Shown here in pieces: positions 49,735 to 58,851 of a DNA stretch of 64,000 nt. The stretch covers positions 45,955-109,954 of the forward strand of contig JBEKGJ010000007.1 of assembly GCA_050012855.1 (NCBI GenBank), written 5' to 3'. Source of the stretch: JAJXZJ01 sp050012855. Its GTDB lineage: Bacteria; Verrucomicrobiota; Verrucomicrobiia; Limisphaerales; J093. The position numbers were made by a program, and so were the translations under genes. Each line of letters begins with the position of its first letter. Positions within the stretch are counted from its first letter, which is position 1. Below the pieces are notes generated by a model. The model searched no databases and had not been told where the DNA came from. It saw nothing but the letters and a program-made list of their open reading frames with translations.

Positions 49735-50907
49735 ATGAAGACTCGGCAAATGACACTCCCACGGGCGCGACGGTCCGGCGGCAAGGACTCGGCCGCATTC
49801 ACCTTGGTGGAACTCCTGGCCGTGATGGCCGCGCTGGCGCTGCTGGCCGCCGTGCTGCTGCCGGCTTTGGCCCGGGCGGGTGGGAGCCGCCAGGGCGCAA
49901 GCTGCCTCAACAACCTTCAGCAACTCGGCCGCGCACTTCAGCTCTACGCGGGGGATTACGCGACCTACCTGCCACCGAACGGGGACTACGGCAGCACCGA
50001 TCCGTATTCCAGTTGGGTCTGTGGTGAAGCGGGCATGGGTGGTCTGGACGAATTCAACCCGGACATTCTGAAGGATCCGACGCGTTCCTTGCTTGTGTCC
50101 TACCTGAATGGCGATGCCAGCGTTTTCCATTGTCCCTCCGATTTGCGGACGGGCCTTTACCAAGGCACCGATCCGGCGCTGACGAACACGATTGTCCCGT
50201 CGGCGCGGAGCTACTCGATGAGCCAAGCGGTAGGGACTCTTCCGTATTCCGTAGCTGGCCAAGGGGTCAGAGCCCCGGTGTATGGGCCGTGGTTGAGCGG
50301 CAACCACAGCGAGGCCTACAACGCCTGGTTCACCTTCGCCCGGACGACCGACATGTCCCAGCCTGGACCGGCGAACACCTTTGTGTTTCTCGACGAAGAC
50401 CCTTACAGCATCAATGACGGCAGCTTTAGCAACGTGGGACCGAATCCGGCGAACCAGCAATACTTCTGGATTGACTGGCCGGCCACCTATCACGGCTACG
50501 GAGCGAATTTTGCCTTTGGCGACGGTCACGTCGAAACCCACACCTGGCAGGACGCGCGGACCCAGGTGCAAAACGGCAACGTGGCCCAGAGCCCCCAGCC
50601 CGGCAATCCGGACATCGTCTGGCTGGCCGAGCACACATCAGCGTTGGTCCCGACGAACCCGCCCGCGCTTTCCGCCGTGGGACCGGACGCCGCAAACAAC
50701 ATTACCATCAGCTTGGTGCCCGGACGCGCCGGCTTCCGATACTACTTGTATCCCAAGGATTCCCTGTCCACAGCTTGGTCTGGAGGAACGTCGGGATTGA
50801 CGAACCAGTTGGTTCAATACTTAGGGACCAACGGCGGACCTGTCACCTTCACCGTTTCGGTGGTGACGAACAGCCAGCGGTTCTACGAAGGCGCGGTGCG
50901 GTGGTGA
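49735..50907 (+). CDS. prepilin-like secreted protein (type II secretion/type IV pilin N-terminus)
   Basis: 390 residues. The N-terminus has a basic leader and the prepilin motif AAFTLVELLAVMAALALLAA, with cleavage expected before the phenylalanine and the glutamate at position 5 of the mature protein. A DUF1559-like layout follows (SCLNNLQQLGRALQLYAGDY, then HCPSDLRT, then FAFGDGHVETHTW), seen in large families of pseudopilin-like surface proteins in Planctomycetes and Verrucomicrobia. The C-terminal 80 residues (ISLVPGRAGFRYYLYPKDSL) form an additional beta domain. The role is probably structural or surface binding. Confidence 0.85.
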   Translation: MKTRQMTLPRARRSGGKDSAAFTLVELLAVMAALALLAAVLLPALARAGGSRQGASCLNNLQQLGRALQLYAGDYATYLPPNGDYGSTDPYSSWVCGEAGMGGLDEFNPDILKDPTRSLLVSYLNGDASVFHCPSDLRTGLYQGTDPALTNTIVPSARSYSMSQAVGTLPYSVAGQGVRAPVYGPWLSGNHSEAYNAWFTFARTTDMSQPGPANTFVFLDEDPYSINDGSFSNVGPNPANQQYFWIDWPATYHGYGANFAFGDGHVETHTWQDARTQVQNGNVAQSPQPGNPDIVWLAEHTSALVPTNPPALSAVGPDAANNITISLVPGRAGFRYYLYPKDSLSTAWSGGTSGLTNQLVQYLGTNGGPVTFTVSVVTNSQRFYEGAVRW

Positions 50908-50973
50908 TCGGAAGGCCTGGGATGACGCGGCTCGGCCTCCGCGCAGCGAGTGGAAGCGCGGTTTGCCAACGGA

Positions 50974-51122
50974 CGCAACTTGACACTACCGCCGGAGCGC
51001 CGGCTTCCAGCCGGCTTTGGACTGGGTTGCGAAGGCATGTTCCGATGAGCCAAGCACATCACAAGCCGGCTGCAAGCCGGCGCTCCGTTTTCGGAGCATT
51101 GCCTGGCGGCAGTGCCAAGTTG
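50974..51122. repeat. 149-bp imperfect palindromic element
   Basis: The 19-bp outer arms at 50974-50992 and 51104-51122 pair with two mismatches. Inside are GGAGCGCCGGCTTCCAGCC and its partner GGCTGCAAGCCGGCGCTCC. The left arm contains GACACTACCGCCGG, also found at the end of the element at 58668-58800. The 50908-51194 gap has no gene. Confidence 0.75.
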
Positions 51123-51194
51123 CGCCCTTTGCCAACGCGGGCGCGGGAAAAGTATTGTCTTCCCCGCGCGACGCCCTAGTTTTGCAGCGAACCG

Positions 51195-51878
51195 ATGAAA
51201 TCGTTTGCGGAGCTTGGTTTTCCCGGCCGCCTCGTCGCGGTGGAAGGCATTGACGGATCGGGCAAGTCCACTCAGATCTACCTGCTCAAACGGTGGCTCG
51301 AACAGCAGAAGCTGAAGGTCTTCTTCAGCGAATGGAATTCCTCCGAACTGGTCAAGAGCGCCACCAGCAAGGGCAAAAAGCAGGCCCTGCTCACGCCCAC
51401 CACCTTCAGTCTGATCCATGCCACCGACTTCGCGGACCGCTACGAGCGCCAGCTCCTGCCGCTGTTGCGCGCCGGCTACCTGGTCCTGTGCGACCGCTAT
51501 ATCTTCACCGCGTTCGCGCGGGATGTGGTGCGCGGCTGCCCGCCGGAATGGGTGCGGGGCATTTACAGCTTTGCGGCGCTGCCGGACATCACCTTCTTCT
51601 TCAAGGCCCAGCTCGAGGTGTCGCTGCAGCGCATCCTCGACGGCCGGCCGCAGTTGAAGTTCTTCGAGGCCGGCATGGACCTTGGTCTGTCCGCCGATCC
51701 CCAGGAAAGCTTTCGCATCTTCCAGGGCCGCCTGCTCGAGCAGTACCTCGCCATGAGCACCGAGTTCGATTTCCGGGTCATTGACGCCAACCAGGCGGTC
51801 GAGGTCCAGCAGTCCTTGCTCCGGCGACTGGTCGCCGACCACACTGACTTGAAAGCGTATCTGGCTCCGAACCGTTGA
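51195..51878 (+). CDS. thymidylate kinase-like protein 1
   Basis: 227 residues of the dTMP-kinase family of P-loop kinases. The Walker A loop is intact (VEGIDGSGKST, K24), the DR[YH] motif is CDRYIFTAFARD (about 100), and the C-terminal lid region follows. It differs from standard Tmk in a longer LSADPQESFRIFQG segment. Such genes occur as adjacent pairs in verrucomicrobia and acidobacteria; this one is 4 bp before its paralogue. The substrate could be dTMP or another nucleotide. Confidence 0.85.
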   Translation: MKSFAELGFPGRLVAVEGIDGSGKSTQIYLLKRWLEQQKLKVFFSEWNSSELVKSATSKGKKQALLTPTTFSLIHATDFADRYERQLLPLLRAGYLVLCDRYIFTAFARDVVRGCPPEWVRGIYSFAALPDITFFFKAQLEVSLQRILDGRPQLKFFEAGMDLGLSADPQESFRIFQGRLLEQYLAMSTEFDFRVIDANQAVEVQQSLLRRLVADHTDLKAYLAPNR

Positions 51879-51882
51879 CCCC

Positions 51883-52665
51883 ATGCGCGACGACTCCTCC
51901 GCCCCGAACCCGGCACCCGCGCCGCCGCTCCATCACCGCCCGCCCGCGTCGCATGTTCTCGTGCCGAAACCGTCCACCAAGCGCTTCTTCGGCCACGGCG
52001 TCCCCGGGGTCGAAATGCCGCAGCTCTCCGGCAAGTTGATCGTGGTCGAGGGTGCCGACGGATCGGGTCGCTCAACCCAGATTGCGCGACTGGTGGAATG
52101 GCTCGAAGGCCGCGGCCACGCCACCGTCCAGGTCGGCCTCAAGCGTTCCGATCTCGTGCGTGAGGAATTGGACCATGCCCAGCAGGGCAATGTGCTGAGC
52201 CGGACCACCTTCAGCCTGTTCTACGCAACCGACTTCGCCGACCAGCTCGAAAACGTGATCCTGCCCGCCCTCAAGTCGGGTTTCATGGTCCTGGCCGACC
52301 GGTACATTTACACGCTGATGGCGCGCGATTTGGTTCGCGGGCTGGACCTGGCCTGGCTGCAAAACCTTTACGGCATCGCCATCGTTCCGGATGCCGTGTT
52401 CTACCTCCAGGTCTCGGCCGAGGAACTGATTCAGCGCAACTTCGCCAAGAACCACGCGCTCGATTATTGGGAAAGCGGGATGGACCTCGGCTTGTCCCGC
52501 GACATGTTCGACAGCTTTGTGAAGTACCAGGGCATGCTGGTGGCGACCTTCCAGCAGTTGCAGAAGCTGTACGGGTTCACCATCGTGGACGGCAACCGGC
52601 CGGCGGACGTCGTCAACCGCGAGCTGCAGCATAAGATCGAGTCGGTGCTCGCGGGCCGGGCCTGA
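51883..52665 (+). CDS. thymidylate kinase-like protein 2 with altered P-loop
   Basis: 260 residues, a paralogue of the preceding gene with a 45-residue proline-rich extension. The P-loop reads EGADGSGRST: the Walker A lysine is arginine (R63). The DRYIYTLMARD motif is kept and the middle (YWESGMDLGLSRDMFDSF) aligns with paralogue 1 (FFEAGMDLGLSADPQESF). Loss of the lysine usually impairs ATP use, so it may be a regulatory partner in a heterodimer with paralogue 1. This is inference. The two genes are separated by 4 bp. Confidence 0.85.
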   Translation: MRDDSSAPNPAPAPPLHHRPPASHVLVPKPSTKRFFGHGVPGVEMPQLSGKLIVVEGADGSGRSTQIARLVEWLEGRGHATVQVGLKRSDLVREELDHAQQGNVLSRTTFSLFYATDFADQLENVILPALKSGFMVLADRYIYTLMARDLVRGLDLAWLQNLYGIAIVPDAVFYLQVSAEELIQRNFAKNHALDYWESGMDLGLSRDMFDSFVKYQGMLVATFQQLQKLYGFTIVDGNRPADVVNRELQHKIESVLAGRA

Positions 52666-52767
52666 CCGGGGGCGGCGCCGGTCCCGGGGCGGCGCGTGCA
52701 ATGTAACCAAAAGGCGTTCGACAAACCTCCTCCCGTCTGGCAAAGAAGTCCGTAACAGCCGATCCGT

Positions 52768-53742
52768 ATGGCCGACAACAAAGATTTCCTGGTGGGCGTG
52801 GATTTGGGCGGCACGAAAATCCTCGCGGGCGTGTTCGATGACCGATTGAACTGCCTGGGCCGCGCCAAGGTCAGCACCAAGGCAACCCGCGGCGCCGAGG
52901 CGGTCACCGAACGCGTGGCCCGCTGCGTGCTCGATGCGATTGACGAGTGCGACCTCCAGTCCAAGCAGATTCGCGGACTCGGCATCGGCGCTCCTGGCGC
53001 CTGCGATCCCGAGTCCGGCACGGTCTTGTTCGCGCCGAACCTGGTCTGGGAAAACTACCCGCTCAAAAAGCTGCTCGAGAAGCAACTCGAAATCCCGGTG
53101 TTCGTCGAGAATGACTGCAACATCCAAACCTTGGGTGTCTATGAAAAGGAACTGAAGGCGAAGCCGCGCCATCTGGTGGGCATTTTTCTTGGCACCGGCA
53201 TCGGCGCCGGCCTGATTCTTGACGGCAAACTCTTCGCCGGCCACAACCGGACGGCCGGTGAGATCGGCCACATGGTCCTCGAGGTGGGCGGCCCCAAGTG
53301 CGGCTGTGGCAACCGCGGCTGTTTCGAGGCGCTGGCCAGCCGCACCGCCATCTTCCGCAGAATCCTGGCCGGGGTGAAGGAAGGACAGAAAACCATCCTG
53401 ACGGACCTCCTCGGGTCCGACCTCGAAGACATGCGCAGCGGCGACCTGCGCAAGGCGATCAAACGCGGCGACAAGTTCGTCGAGCGCGTCGTCGAGGAAG
53501 CGGCCGAATACACCGGCATCGCGGTCGCCAACATCATCAACTTCCTCAATCCTGAAGTCATCGTGATTGGCGGTGGCATCATTGACGCCCTCGAGGACGA
53601 GATGATGGCCATCATCGTCGAAACCGCCCACGACTACGCCATGCAGGGGACCGACACTGGCATCGAAATCCTCGCGTCGAAGCTGGGCGACGACGCCGGG
53701 ATCACCGGCGGTGCCGTGCTGGCCAAGCGGCTCACGAAGTGA
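52768..53742 (+). CDS. ROK-family sugar kinase (glucokinase-like)
   Basis: 324 residues. The ATP-binding GVDLGGTKILAGVF (9-22), catalytic aspartate in VFVENDCNIQTLG and ROK zinc site HMVLEVGGPKCGCGNRGCFE are all present, so this is an active-looking ROK kinase rather than a repressor; no helix-turn-helix is present. It probably phosphorylates glucose or N-acetyl sugars released by the secreted glycosidases. It is 102 bp after the tmk pair and 21 bp before the Ppx/GppA gene, suggesting one transcription unit. Confidence 0.92.
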   Translation: MADNKDFLVGVDLGGTKILAGVFDDRLNCLGRAKVSTKATRGAEAVTERVARCVLDAIDECDLQSKQIRGLGIGAPGACDPESGTVLFAPNLVWENYPLKKLLEKQLEIPVFVENDCNIQTLGVYEKELKAKPRHLVGIFLGTGIGAGLILDGKLFAGHNRTAGEIGHMVLEVGGPKCGCGNRGCFEALASRTAIFRRILAGVKEGQKTILTDLLGSDLEDMRSGDLRKAIKRGDKFVERVVEEAAEYTGIAVANIINFLNPEVIVIGGGIIDALEDEMMAIIVETAHDYAMQGTDTGIEILASKLGDDAGITGGAVLAKRLTK

Positions 53743-53763
53743 CCGTGTTTGCCCCGCTGCCTG

Positions 53764-54738
53764 ATGGCGCTGCCTTCACACCTTGGAACGGTCGCCGGCA
53801 CCACGGTGCGCCGCGCGGTCATTGACGTCGGCACCAACTCGGTCAAACTGCTCGTCGCCGACGTCGCAGGGCCAGCCCTCGATGTCGTGTGTGAGCTGAG
53901 CGAACAAACCCGGCTCGGCCGCGGTTTCTATCCGTCGCTTCAGCTCGCGCCCGCGGCCATCCGGCACACCGCAAAGGCCGTTGCCAGTTTTCGCGCCCGG
54001 GCGGCACACTTGGGGACCACCACCCTCCGCATCATTGCCACCAGCGCCGCCCGCGACGCCCGCAACGTCGGTGACCTGCTCGCGGCCATCCAGGCGACCG
54101 CTGGTCTGCCCGCCGAAATCATTACCGGCGACCAGGAGGCGGACTGGGCCTTCCAGGGCGTCACCTCGGACCCTCGCCTCGCCGCCCGGCCCGTACTCGT
54201 GATTGAAGTCGGCGGGGGCAGCACCCAATTCATCCTCGGGAACGGAGGAAGGGTGTTGGTCCGTGAAAGCTCTCCGCTGGGCACAGTGCGCCTGCTCGAA
54301 GCCTGCCCCCTTTCCGACCCGCCATTGCCGGCCGAGCGCGCCGCCGGTGGCGCCGCCGTGGATGAAGTGCTCGCCCGGAGCGTCGCGCCGGTCCTGGAAC
54401 CGCTGCTGGCCGCGCTGCCGGCCGCGTCCGCCCTGCTGGTCGGCACGGGGGGCACTGCCTCGATCCTCGGGCTGATGGAACTCGGCACTTCTGAATTCGA
54501 CCGGGCCCGGCTCGACGGGCTCGAACTCGCGCGCGCCGCCGTCGAGCGGCACGGCGACCGGCTCTGGAGTCTGCCGCTGGCCCAGCGCCGCCAGGTACCG
54601 GGTCTGCCGCCGGATCGGGCCGACGTGATCCTGATGGGCGTGGCAGTTTACGTGGCGGTGCTGGAACGGTTCAGGTTTCCGGCCTTGCGCGTCAGCCTGC
54701 GCGGCGTGCGCGCCGGGGCGTTGCTGGCGGAGGCGTGA
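53764..54738 (+). CDS. Ppx/GppA-family exopolyphosphatase
   Basis: 324 residues from the ATG at 53764 (a TTG at 53749 is also in frame). The actin-like ATPase fold is clear: AVIDVGTNSVKLLVADV (phosphate 1), TSAARDARN, IEVGGGSTQFILG (phosphate 2) with the catalytic acidic region ITGDQEADWAFQG, and GTGGTASIL. Only the two N-terminal domains are present, without the C-terminal HD-like part of long forms, so it is a short Ppx/GppA protein that hydrolyses polyphosphate or (p)ppGpp. It is the last gene of the tmk-tmk-ROK-ppx run. Confidence 0.88.
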   Translation: MALPSHLGTVAGTTVRRAVIDVGTNSVKLLVADVAGPALDVVCELSEQTRLGRGFYPSLQLAPAAIRHTAKAVASFRARAAHLGTTTLRIIATSAARDARNVGDLLAAIQATAGLPAEIITGDQEADWAFQGVTSDPRLAARPVLVIEVGGGSTQFILGNGGRVLVRESSPLGTVRLLEACPLSDPPLPAERAAGGAAVDEVLARSVAPVLEPLLAALPAASALLVGTGGTASILGLMELGTSEFDRARLDGLELARAAVERHGDRLWSLPLAQRRQVPGLPPDRADVILMGVAVYVAVLERFRFPALRVSLRGVRAGALLAEA

Positions 54739-55240
54739 TTTCCCCTCCCGAATTCCCTCAGGGCGGCAGGAACCAGCCAAGGACGAACGAAACCCGCTTC
54801 TCAAGCCGAGGCTGGTAAGGGCGAAATCGCGTCAAACCATAGGGCACCAGATGGTCATGGCGCAGGCGCCGCCGATCGTCCCCCAACCCCCAACCGTCGA
54901 GCCAGATCGGGCTCAGGCAGCCGACATAGGCGCCCGCCACGCTCACCCAAATCAGGGCTTGTGCCAGCGAGCGGGCGTGTTCGTCGCGGCTCATGTTCGC
55001 GAAGCTTAACCGTTGGGCAAAGGTAAGTCAACGCAACGACCGCTCGACTCGCGGGTGCGTCGCCGAAAACCAGCGGATCGAGCAAGAGCCCAGGCCTGCC
55101 CTGATTTTCCGTGGTTTCAGCATTGACAGTCACGCTGTGTTTTATTATGAATGCATTCGAGATGTGGTGTTAGGCAGGATCTCGCTGCGGAAGGCAGGGT
55201 GCGTGGCAGAGGTACTTAATAATAAGCAAACGTTAGCCTG
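54739..55240. other. intergenic region with a doubtful small minus-strand ORF
   Basis: About 500 bp. A 78-residue minus frame at 54758-54994 has one hydrophobic stretch (LAQALIWVSVAGAYVGCLS) and could be a small membrane protein, but nothing else supports it. The last 120 bp are AT-rich and contain a candidate promoter. Confidence 0.35.
55123..55151 (+). promoter_or_regulatory. candidate sigma70 promoter
   Basis: TTGACA (55123-55128), 17 bp spacer, TATGAA (55146-55151), about 90 bp before the lamin-tail-domain gene, in the most AT-rich part of this neighbourhood. Confidence 0.4.
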
Positions 55241-57694
55241 ATGATTTATCAATCAAACCTCATATTAGCGCCGTGCCTGGCTCGATCATGGAATGTCCTT
55301 CGGGTCACCACCAGGTCACTGCTTGCCGGCCTGGCGGTCTTCTCGCTGCAGGCGCAGACCGTTGTGGCCCGTTGGGATTTCAACGACACGAACACCCCCC
55401 CCTCGCCCGCGCCGGTCCTCGGTCAGGGCAGCGCCGCGCTGCTGGGCGGCCTCACCGCCACGTTCGCCAGCGGCACCGGTTCGTCCGACCCGGCGACTGC
55501 CACCGACGAAGCCTGGAACCTGTCGGGCTTCCCCGCGCAGGGCGCAGAGCCGCGGACCGCGGGCGTCCAGTTCGCCGCCAGTACCGCGGGCTTCGAGAAC
55601 GTGAACCTGCGGTTCGACTGGCGCGCCAGCAACACCGGCAGCCGCCGGCTGGTCGTCCTGTGCAGCACCGATGGCGCGAGTTTCCTCGAAGCCACGAACT
55701 TCACCATTGCCGCCGGCAGCACGTTCAAAAACGGTTTCACGGTTGACCTCAACGCACTCCCTGACGTGCGCGATGATCCGAACTTCGCCTTCCAGTTGGT
55801 GTCGGATTTCGCTGACGGCAGCCAGTATCTTCCCGCCGACCCGGGCTCCAAGTATGGCACGACCGGCACCTGGCGCTTCGACATGGTGACCGTACTCGGC
55901 ACGCCGGTTGGCGCCGGCCCCACCATCACCAACATTGCTTCCCTGCGCGCCCTCGTTGACCCGCAGACCGGCGGGCCGTCGGACCCCAACACGCTCTACA
56001 CGGTCGAGGGCGTGGTGACCACCTGGACGAACCTGGCGACGACCGCGAACATCGAGTTCTTCGTGCAGGACGCCACCGCGGGCATCGCGGTCGCGGTCAA
56101 AGGCGGCGGCGCCGTTAACTGCCCGCCCGCCGGTGCCCGGGTGCGGGTGACTGGTCCGCTGGCGGGGGTCAACGGGTTGCTCGAACTGGGCCTCGCCGCG
56201 ACCAACCTGGAGCATAATCTGACGGTGTTGAGCACCGGCAATCCGCTGCCCTCGCCGGTCGCACTGGACTTCACCTGGACCGACGATTGCTCGACGATCG
56301 AAGCGTATGAGGGCAGCTATGTCGTCGCCTCGAATGTATTTCTGAGCCTCGATCCACCGGCGTTCAAGACCGGGGGCGACACGGTGACGATCACCAACGA
56401 CACCGGCGGCACGTTTGCCTTGCGGGTGGATGCGCGCACCGACATGGGCGGCCAGTTGAAGCCGGCCGGGCCGGTGACGATTTATGGTGTGCTCGGGCAG
56501 AACACGACCACCCTGCCCGCAACGAATGGCTATCAACTGATGCCCACCCGCTTTGCCGACCTCACCGGCGCCGCCAAGGCGCCCGCAGTGCGCTTCACCA
56601 ATGTGTTGTCCAATCTCATCCGACCCGGGGATGCGCTCACCAATACCTTCGCCGAGCAATGTCTCCGGCCGGGGGAAAAGCTGACCATCCACCTCGACAT
56701 CACCGATCCCGAGGGCCGGGCGATCACGGTGTACCCGGCCACCAACGGGCTGCCGGCGACTGCCGAATGGAGTTTCGTCGGCGGAACCGGCGGGGATCTC
56801 ACCGGCACCTTCACCGCCCAGCCCATGCCTGACGAAGCGGGCAGCCAGTTTGTCATCACCCTGCAGGCCGCCAATGACGGCGCCACCAACGGTGTCTCCT
56901 GGATGCTCTACGTGCCCACTGCGGTCGAGCAGCAAATCATCATTGCCGAATATCTGGCCAACCCGACCTCGGCGGTGGATTCGCCCTTCTTCAATCCGTT
57001 GAACCGGCCCCAACCCGCGCCGTCGCCCAGCCGCGATGACGAATATGTCGAGATCGTGAACTGCTCCGATCAAACGGTGGACTTCGCGGGCTGGACGCTG
57101 GCCGACGCCGGCGCGACGGCGCCACGGCTGCGGGTCTATGAGTCCACGCCGGTGGGTTCGTCGAACGCGGTCGTGTTCTATGGCGGTCCGGCCGGCGACC
57201 CCTGGCCACAGCTCGACGTGCCTTTTGTGTCTGCCCAGGAAAGCAGCGCGGGGCTCAGCCTCAACAACGACGGCGACACCATCCTCTTGCGCAATGCAGC
57301 CAGCAACCTTGTGGCGCGGGTCGTTTACACCTCCGCGATGGTTTCTTCCACCGGTTCCATGACGCGTTATCCCGATGTGAACAGCCCGTTCGTGCCGCAA
57401 TCGAGTGTCGGCACGAGCCCGGTGACACCCGGCCGGCAGTACGACGGCAAGCTTTGGAGCGAACCCTCCACGCTCCCACCCGTCGAGATTGGCCCGCTCG
57501 CGGCCACATTGAATGCCGACGGCTCGGTCACACTTGCCTGGACCGCGCAGCCGGGTCGCGACTACACCGTGCTGGCTGCGGACCGGGCTGACGGCGGGTT
57601 CGTCGAGTTGGGCAGCGGCCTGAAGGCGGGCCAGTTCACCGACAACACGCTGGGCGGCGTGGGGGCGCGGTTCTATCGCGTTCGCTCGCCCTGA
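55241..57694 (+). CDS. large secreted protein with lamin-tail domain
   Basis: 817 residues. A hydrophobic signal segment (SLLAGLAVFSLQA) starts about 25 residues in, so an internal start is possible. The N-terminal part (about 40-220) is a beta-sandwich. Residues 225-420 resemble an OB-fold region often found in exported nuclease-like proteins (TVEGVVTTW, EFFVQDATAGIAV). Residues 560-720 contain a lamin-tail domain (IIIAEYLANPTSAVD, DDEYVEIVNCSDQTVDFAGW, LSLNNDGDTILLRN). The C-terminus LAWTAQPGRDYTVLAADR is the same type as that of the protein at window start. No catalytic motif was found. An extracellular adhesive or DNA-processing role is conjecture. Confidence 0.75.
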   Translation: MIYQSNLILAPCLARSWNVLRVTTRSLLAGLAVFSLQAQTVVARWDFNDTNTPPSPAPVLGQGSAALLGGLTATFASGTGSSDPATATDEAWNLSGFPAQGAEPRTAGVQFAASTAGFENVNLRFDWRASNTGSRRLVVLCSTDGASFLEATNFTIAAGSTFKNGFTVDLNALPDVRDDPNFAFQLVSDFADGSQYLPADPGSKYGTTGTWRFDMVTVLGTPVGAGPTITNIASLRALVDPQTGGPSDPNTLYTVEGVVTTWTNLATTANIEFFVQDATAGIAVAVKGGGAVNCPPAGARVRVTGPLAGVNGLLELGLAATNLEHNLTVLSTGNPLPSPVALDFTWTDDCSTIEAYEGSYVVASNVFLSLDPPAFKTGGDTVTITNDTGGTFALRVDARTDMGGQLKPAGPVTIYGVLGQNTTTLPATNGYQLMPTRFADLTGAAKAPAVRFTNVLSNLIRPGDALTNTFAEQCLRPGEKLTIHLDITDPEGRAITVYPATNGLPATAEWSFVGGTGGDLTGTFTAQPMPDEAGSQFVITLQAANDGATNGVSWMLYVPTAVEQQIIIAEYLANPTSAVDSPFFNPLNRPQPAPSPSRDDEYVEIVNCSDQTVDFAGWTLADAGATAPRLRVYESTPVGSSNAVVFYGGPAGDPWPQLDVPFVSAQESSAGLSLNNDGDTILLRNAASNLVARVVYTSAMVSSTGSMTRYPDVNSPFVPQSSVGTSPVTPGRQYDGKLWSEPSTLPPVEIGPLAATLNADGSVTLAWTAQPGRDYTVLAADRADGGFVELGSGLKAGQFTDNTLGGVGARFYRVRSP

Positions 57695-57697
57695 GGC

Positions 57698-58609
57698 TCA
57701 GGCTGGGGCAAACGCGGTGCGCATCCGTTCGAGCCATTCGGGCACGTCCTTCCACGGATCACCGCTGCCCTCGTATTCCAATGCGGCGTAGCCTTGGTAG
57801 CCGGCCTCGCGCAGGATCTTCACCACGCGCGCCGGATCGGTCGTCTGGTGGCCACCGCCCGGGCGCGGCACTTCAACCTTGAAATGGACGTTGATGGCGA
57901 ACGGCGCCAGTTGCGCCATCTGGCCGTAGGGATCCTCCAGGCCATCGAAGTTGCCGATGTCGAGGTTGAGCCCGAACCAGGGGCACTTGACGGCCCGAAC
58001 GATCTCCAGCACTTCGGCCACGTGGGCCACGGCGCCGCCGTGGTTCTCGAGCCCGAGGAAGACGCCCCTGGCGCCGGCGTAGGCGCCGCATTCCTCGAGG
58101 CAGCGGATGACCTGCCGTTGGGCGGCGGCCGGGTCCATGCCCTTCGGGTCGCCGGCGAACACGCGCACATAGGGCGCGCCCAGGACCACGGCGTGGTCCA
58201 CCCAGGCCTTGGTTAGCGCGAGGTCACGGTCCAGGTCGGGGCCGTCGGGCCGGGCGAAGCTGTTGCCCACCGAGGTGCCGCTGAAGGCGACGCCGTGCAG
58301 GTAGGCGTGGCGTTTGATCTGGTGGAGAAAGTCGTCTGTCACTTCCTTGGGGAAATAATAGCTGGTCATTTCCGCGGCGTCGCAGTGGTGCGCCGCGCAG
58401 AAATCGAGGAAGTCGAACAACGTGATCCGCTTGGCTTCGTCCTTGGCGGTCAGGGCGTCGCGAAACGAGTAGGCGGCGAGGCTGACGCGCAGCCGCGGCG
58501 GGCCCTTGCGGGTGAGGGGTTCGATGGCGGCGGCGGGCAGGACGGCGGCGAGGCCGAGCGCCGTGCCAACGGATTGCCGGAGAAAGGCGCGACGGTGGAT
58601 TGTGTTCAT
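57698..58609 (-). CDS. Tat-exported sugar phosphate isomerase/epimerase-like TIM-barrel protein
   Basis: 303 residues. A twin-arginine signal is visible (HRRAFLRQSVGTALGLAA), so a folded, metal-containing protein is probably exported. The AP-endonuclease-2/xylose-isomerase-like barrel follows, with metal ligands suggested by the glutamate in GLENHGG, LNLDIGNFD, NVHFKVE and the C-terminal ALEYEGSGD. These proteins isomerise or epimerise sugars. The ATG at 58609 puts the signal at the N-terminus. It is convergent with the lamin-tail gene, 3 bp apart. Confidence 0.88.
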   Translation of the reverse strand: MNTIHRRAFLRQSVGTALGLAAVLPAAAIEPLTRKGPPRLRVSLAAYSFRDALTAKDEAKRITLFDFLDFCAAHHCDAAEMTSYYFPKEVTDDFLHQIKRHAYLHGVAFSGTSVGNSFARPDGPDLDRDLALTKAWVDHAVVLGAPYVRVFAGDPKGMDPAAAQRQVIRCLEECGAYAGARGVFLGLENHGGAVAHVAEVLEIVRAVKCPWFGLNLDIGNFDGLEDPYGQMAQLAPFAINVHFKVEVPRPGGGHQTTDPARVVKILREAGYQGYAALEYEGSGDPWKDVPEWLERMRTAFAPA

Positions 58610-58667
58610 GGCGTCACATTCAAGGGCAAACGGGCTTTTGCGCAAATGAAAATTATCGGGCCGGGCA

Positions 58668-58800
58668 GGTAGTGTCCTTGTTTCCACCATCAAAGGGCGC
58701 TTGGAGTCCCGGCTTTAGCCGGACCGGGCCGCCTGAAGGCGAAACTCCCAACGCGACGAAGTCCGCTCGCGGGACGCTCCAACCAATTCAGGACACTACC
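58668..58800. repeat. 133-bp inverted-repeat element with GGTAGTGTCC ends
   Basis: Perfect 10-bp ends GGTAGTGTCC (58668-58677) and GGACACTACC (58791-58800) enclose shorter hairpins (CCGGCTTTAGCCGG, and CGCCTGAAGGCG). The end sequence continues as GACACTACCGCCGG, as in the element at 50974-51122. Confidence 0.8.
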
Positions 58801-58851
58801 GCCGGGCCGGCCATCTTGCGGGAAGCGCCCCGGCCGGTTTAACCTCGCCCC

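Noticed and set aside
55169..55238. GTTAGGC and GTTAGCC words 57 bp apart
   Set aside because: Both are in the same orientation, so they cannot form an attC hairpin.
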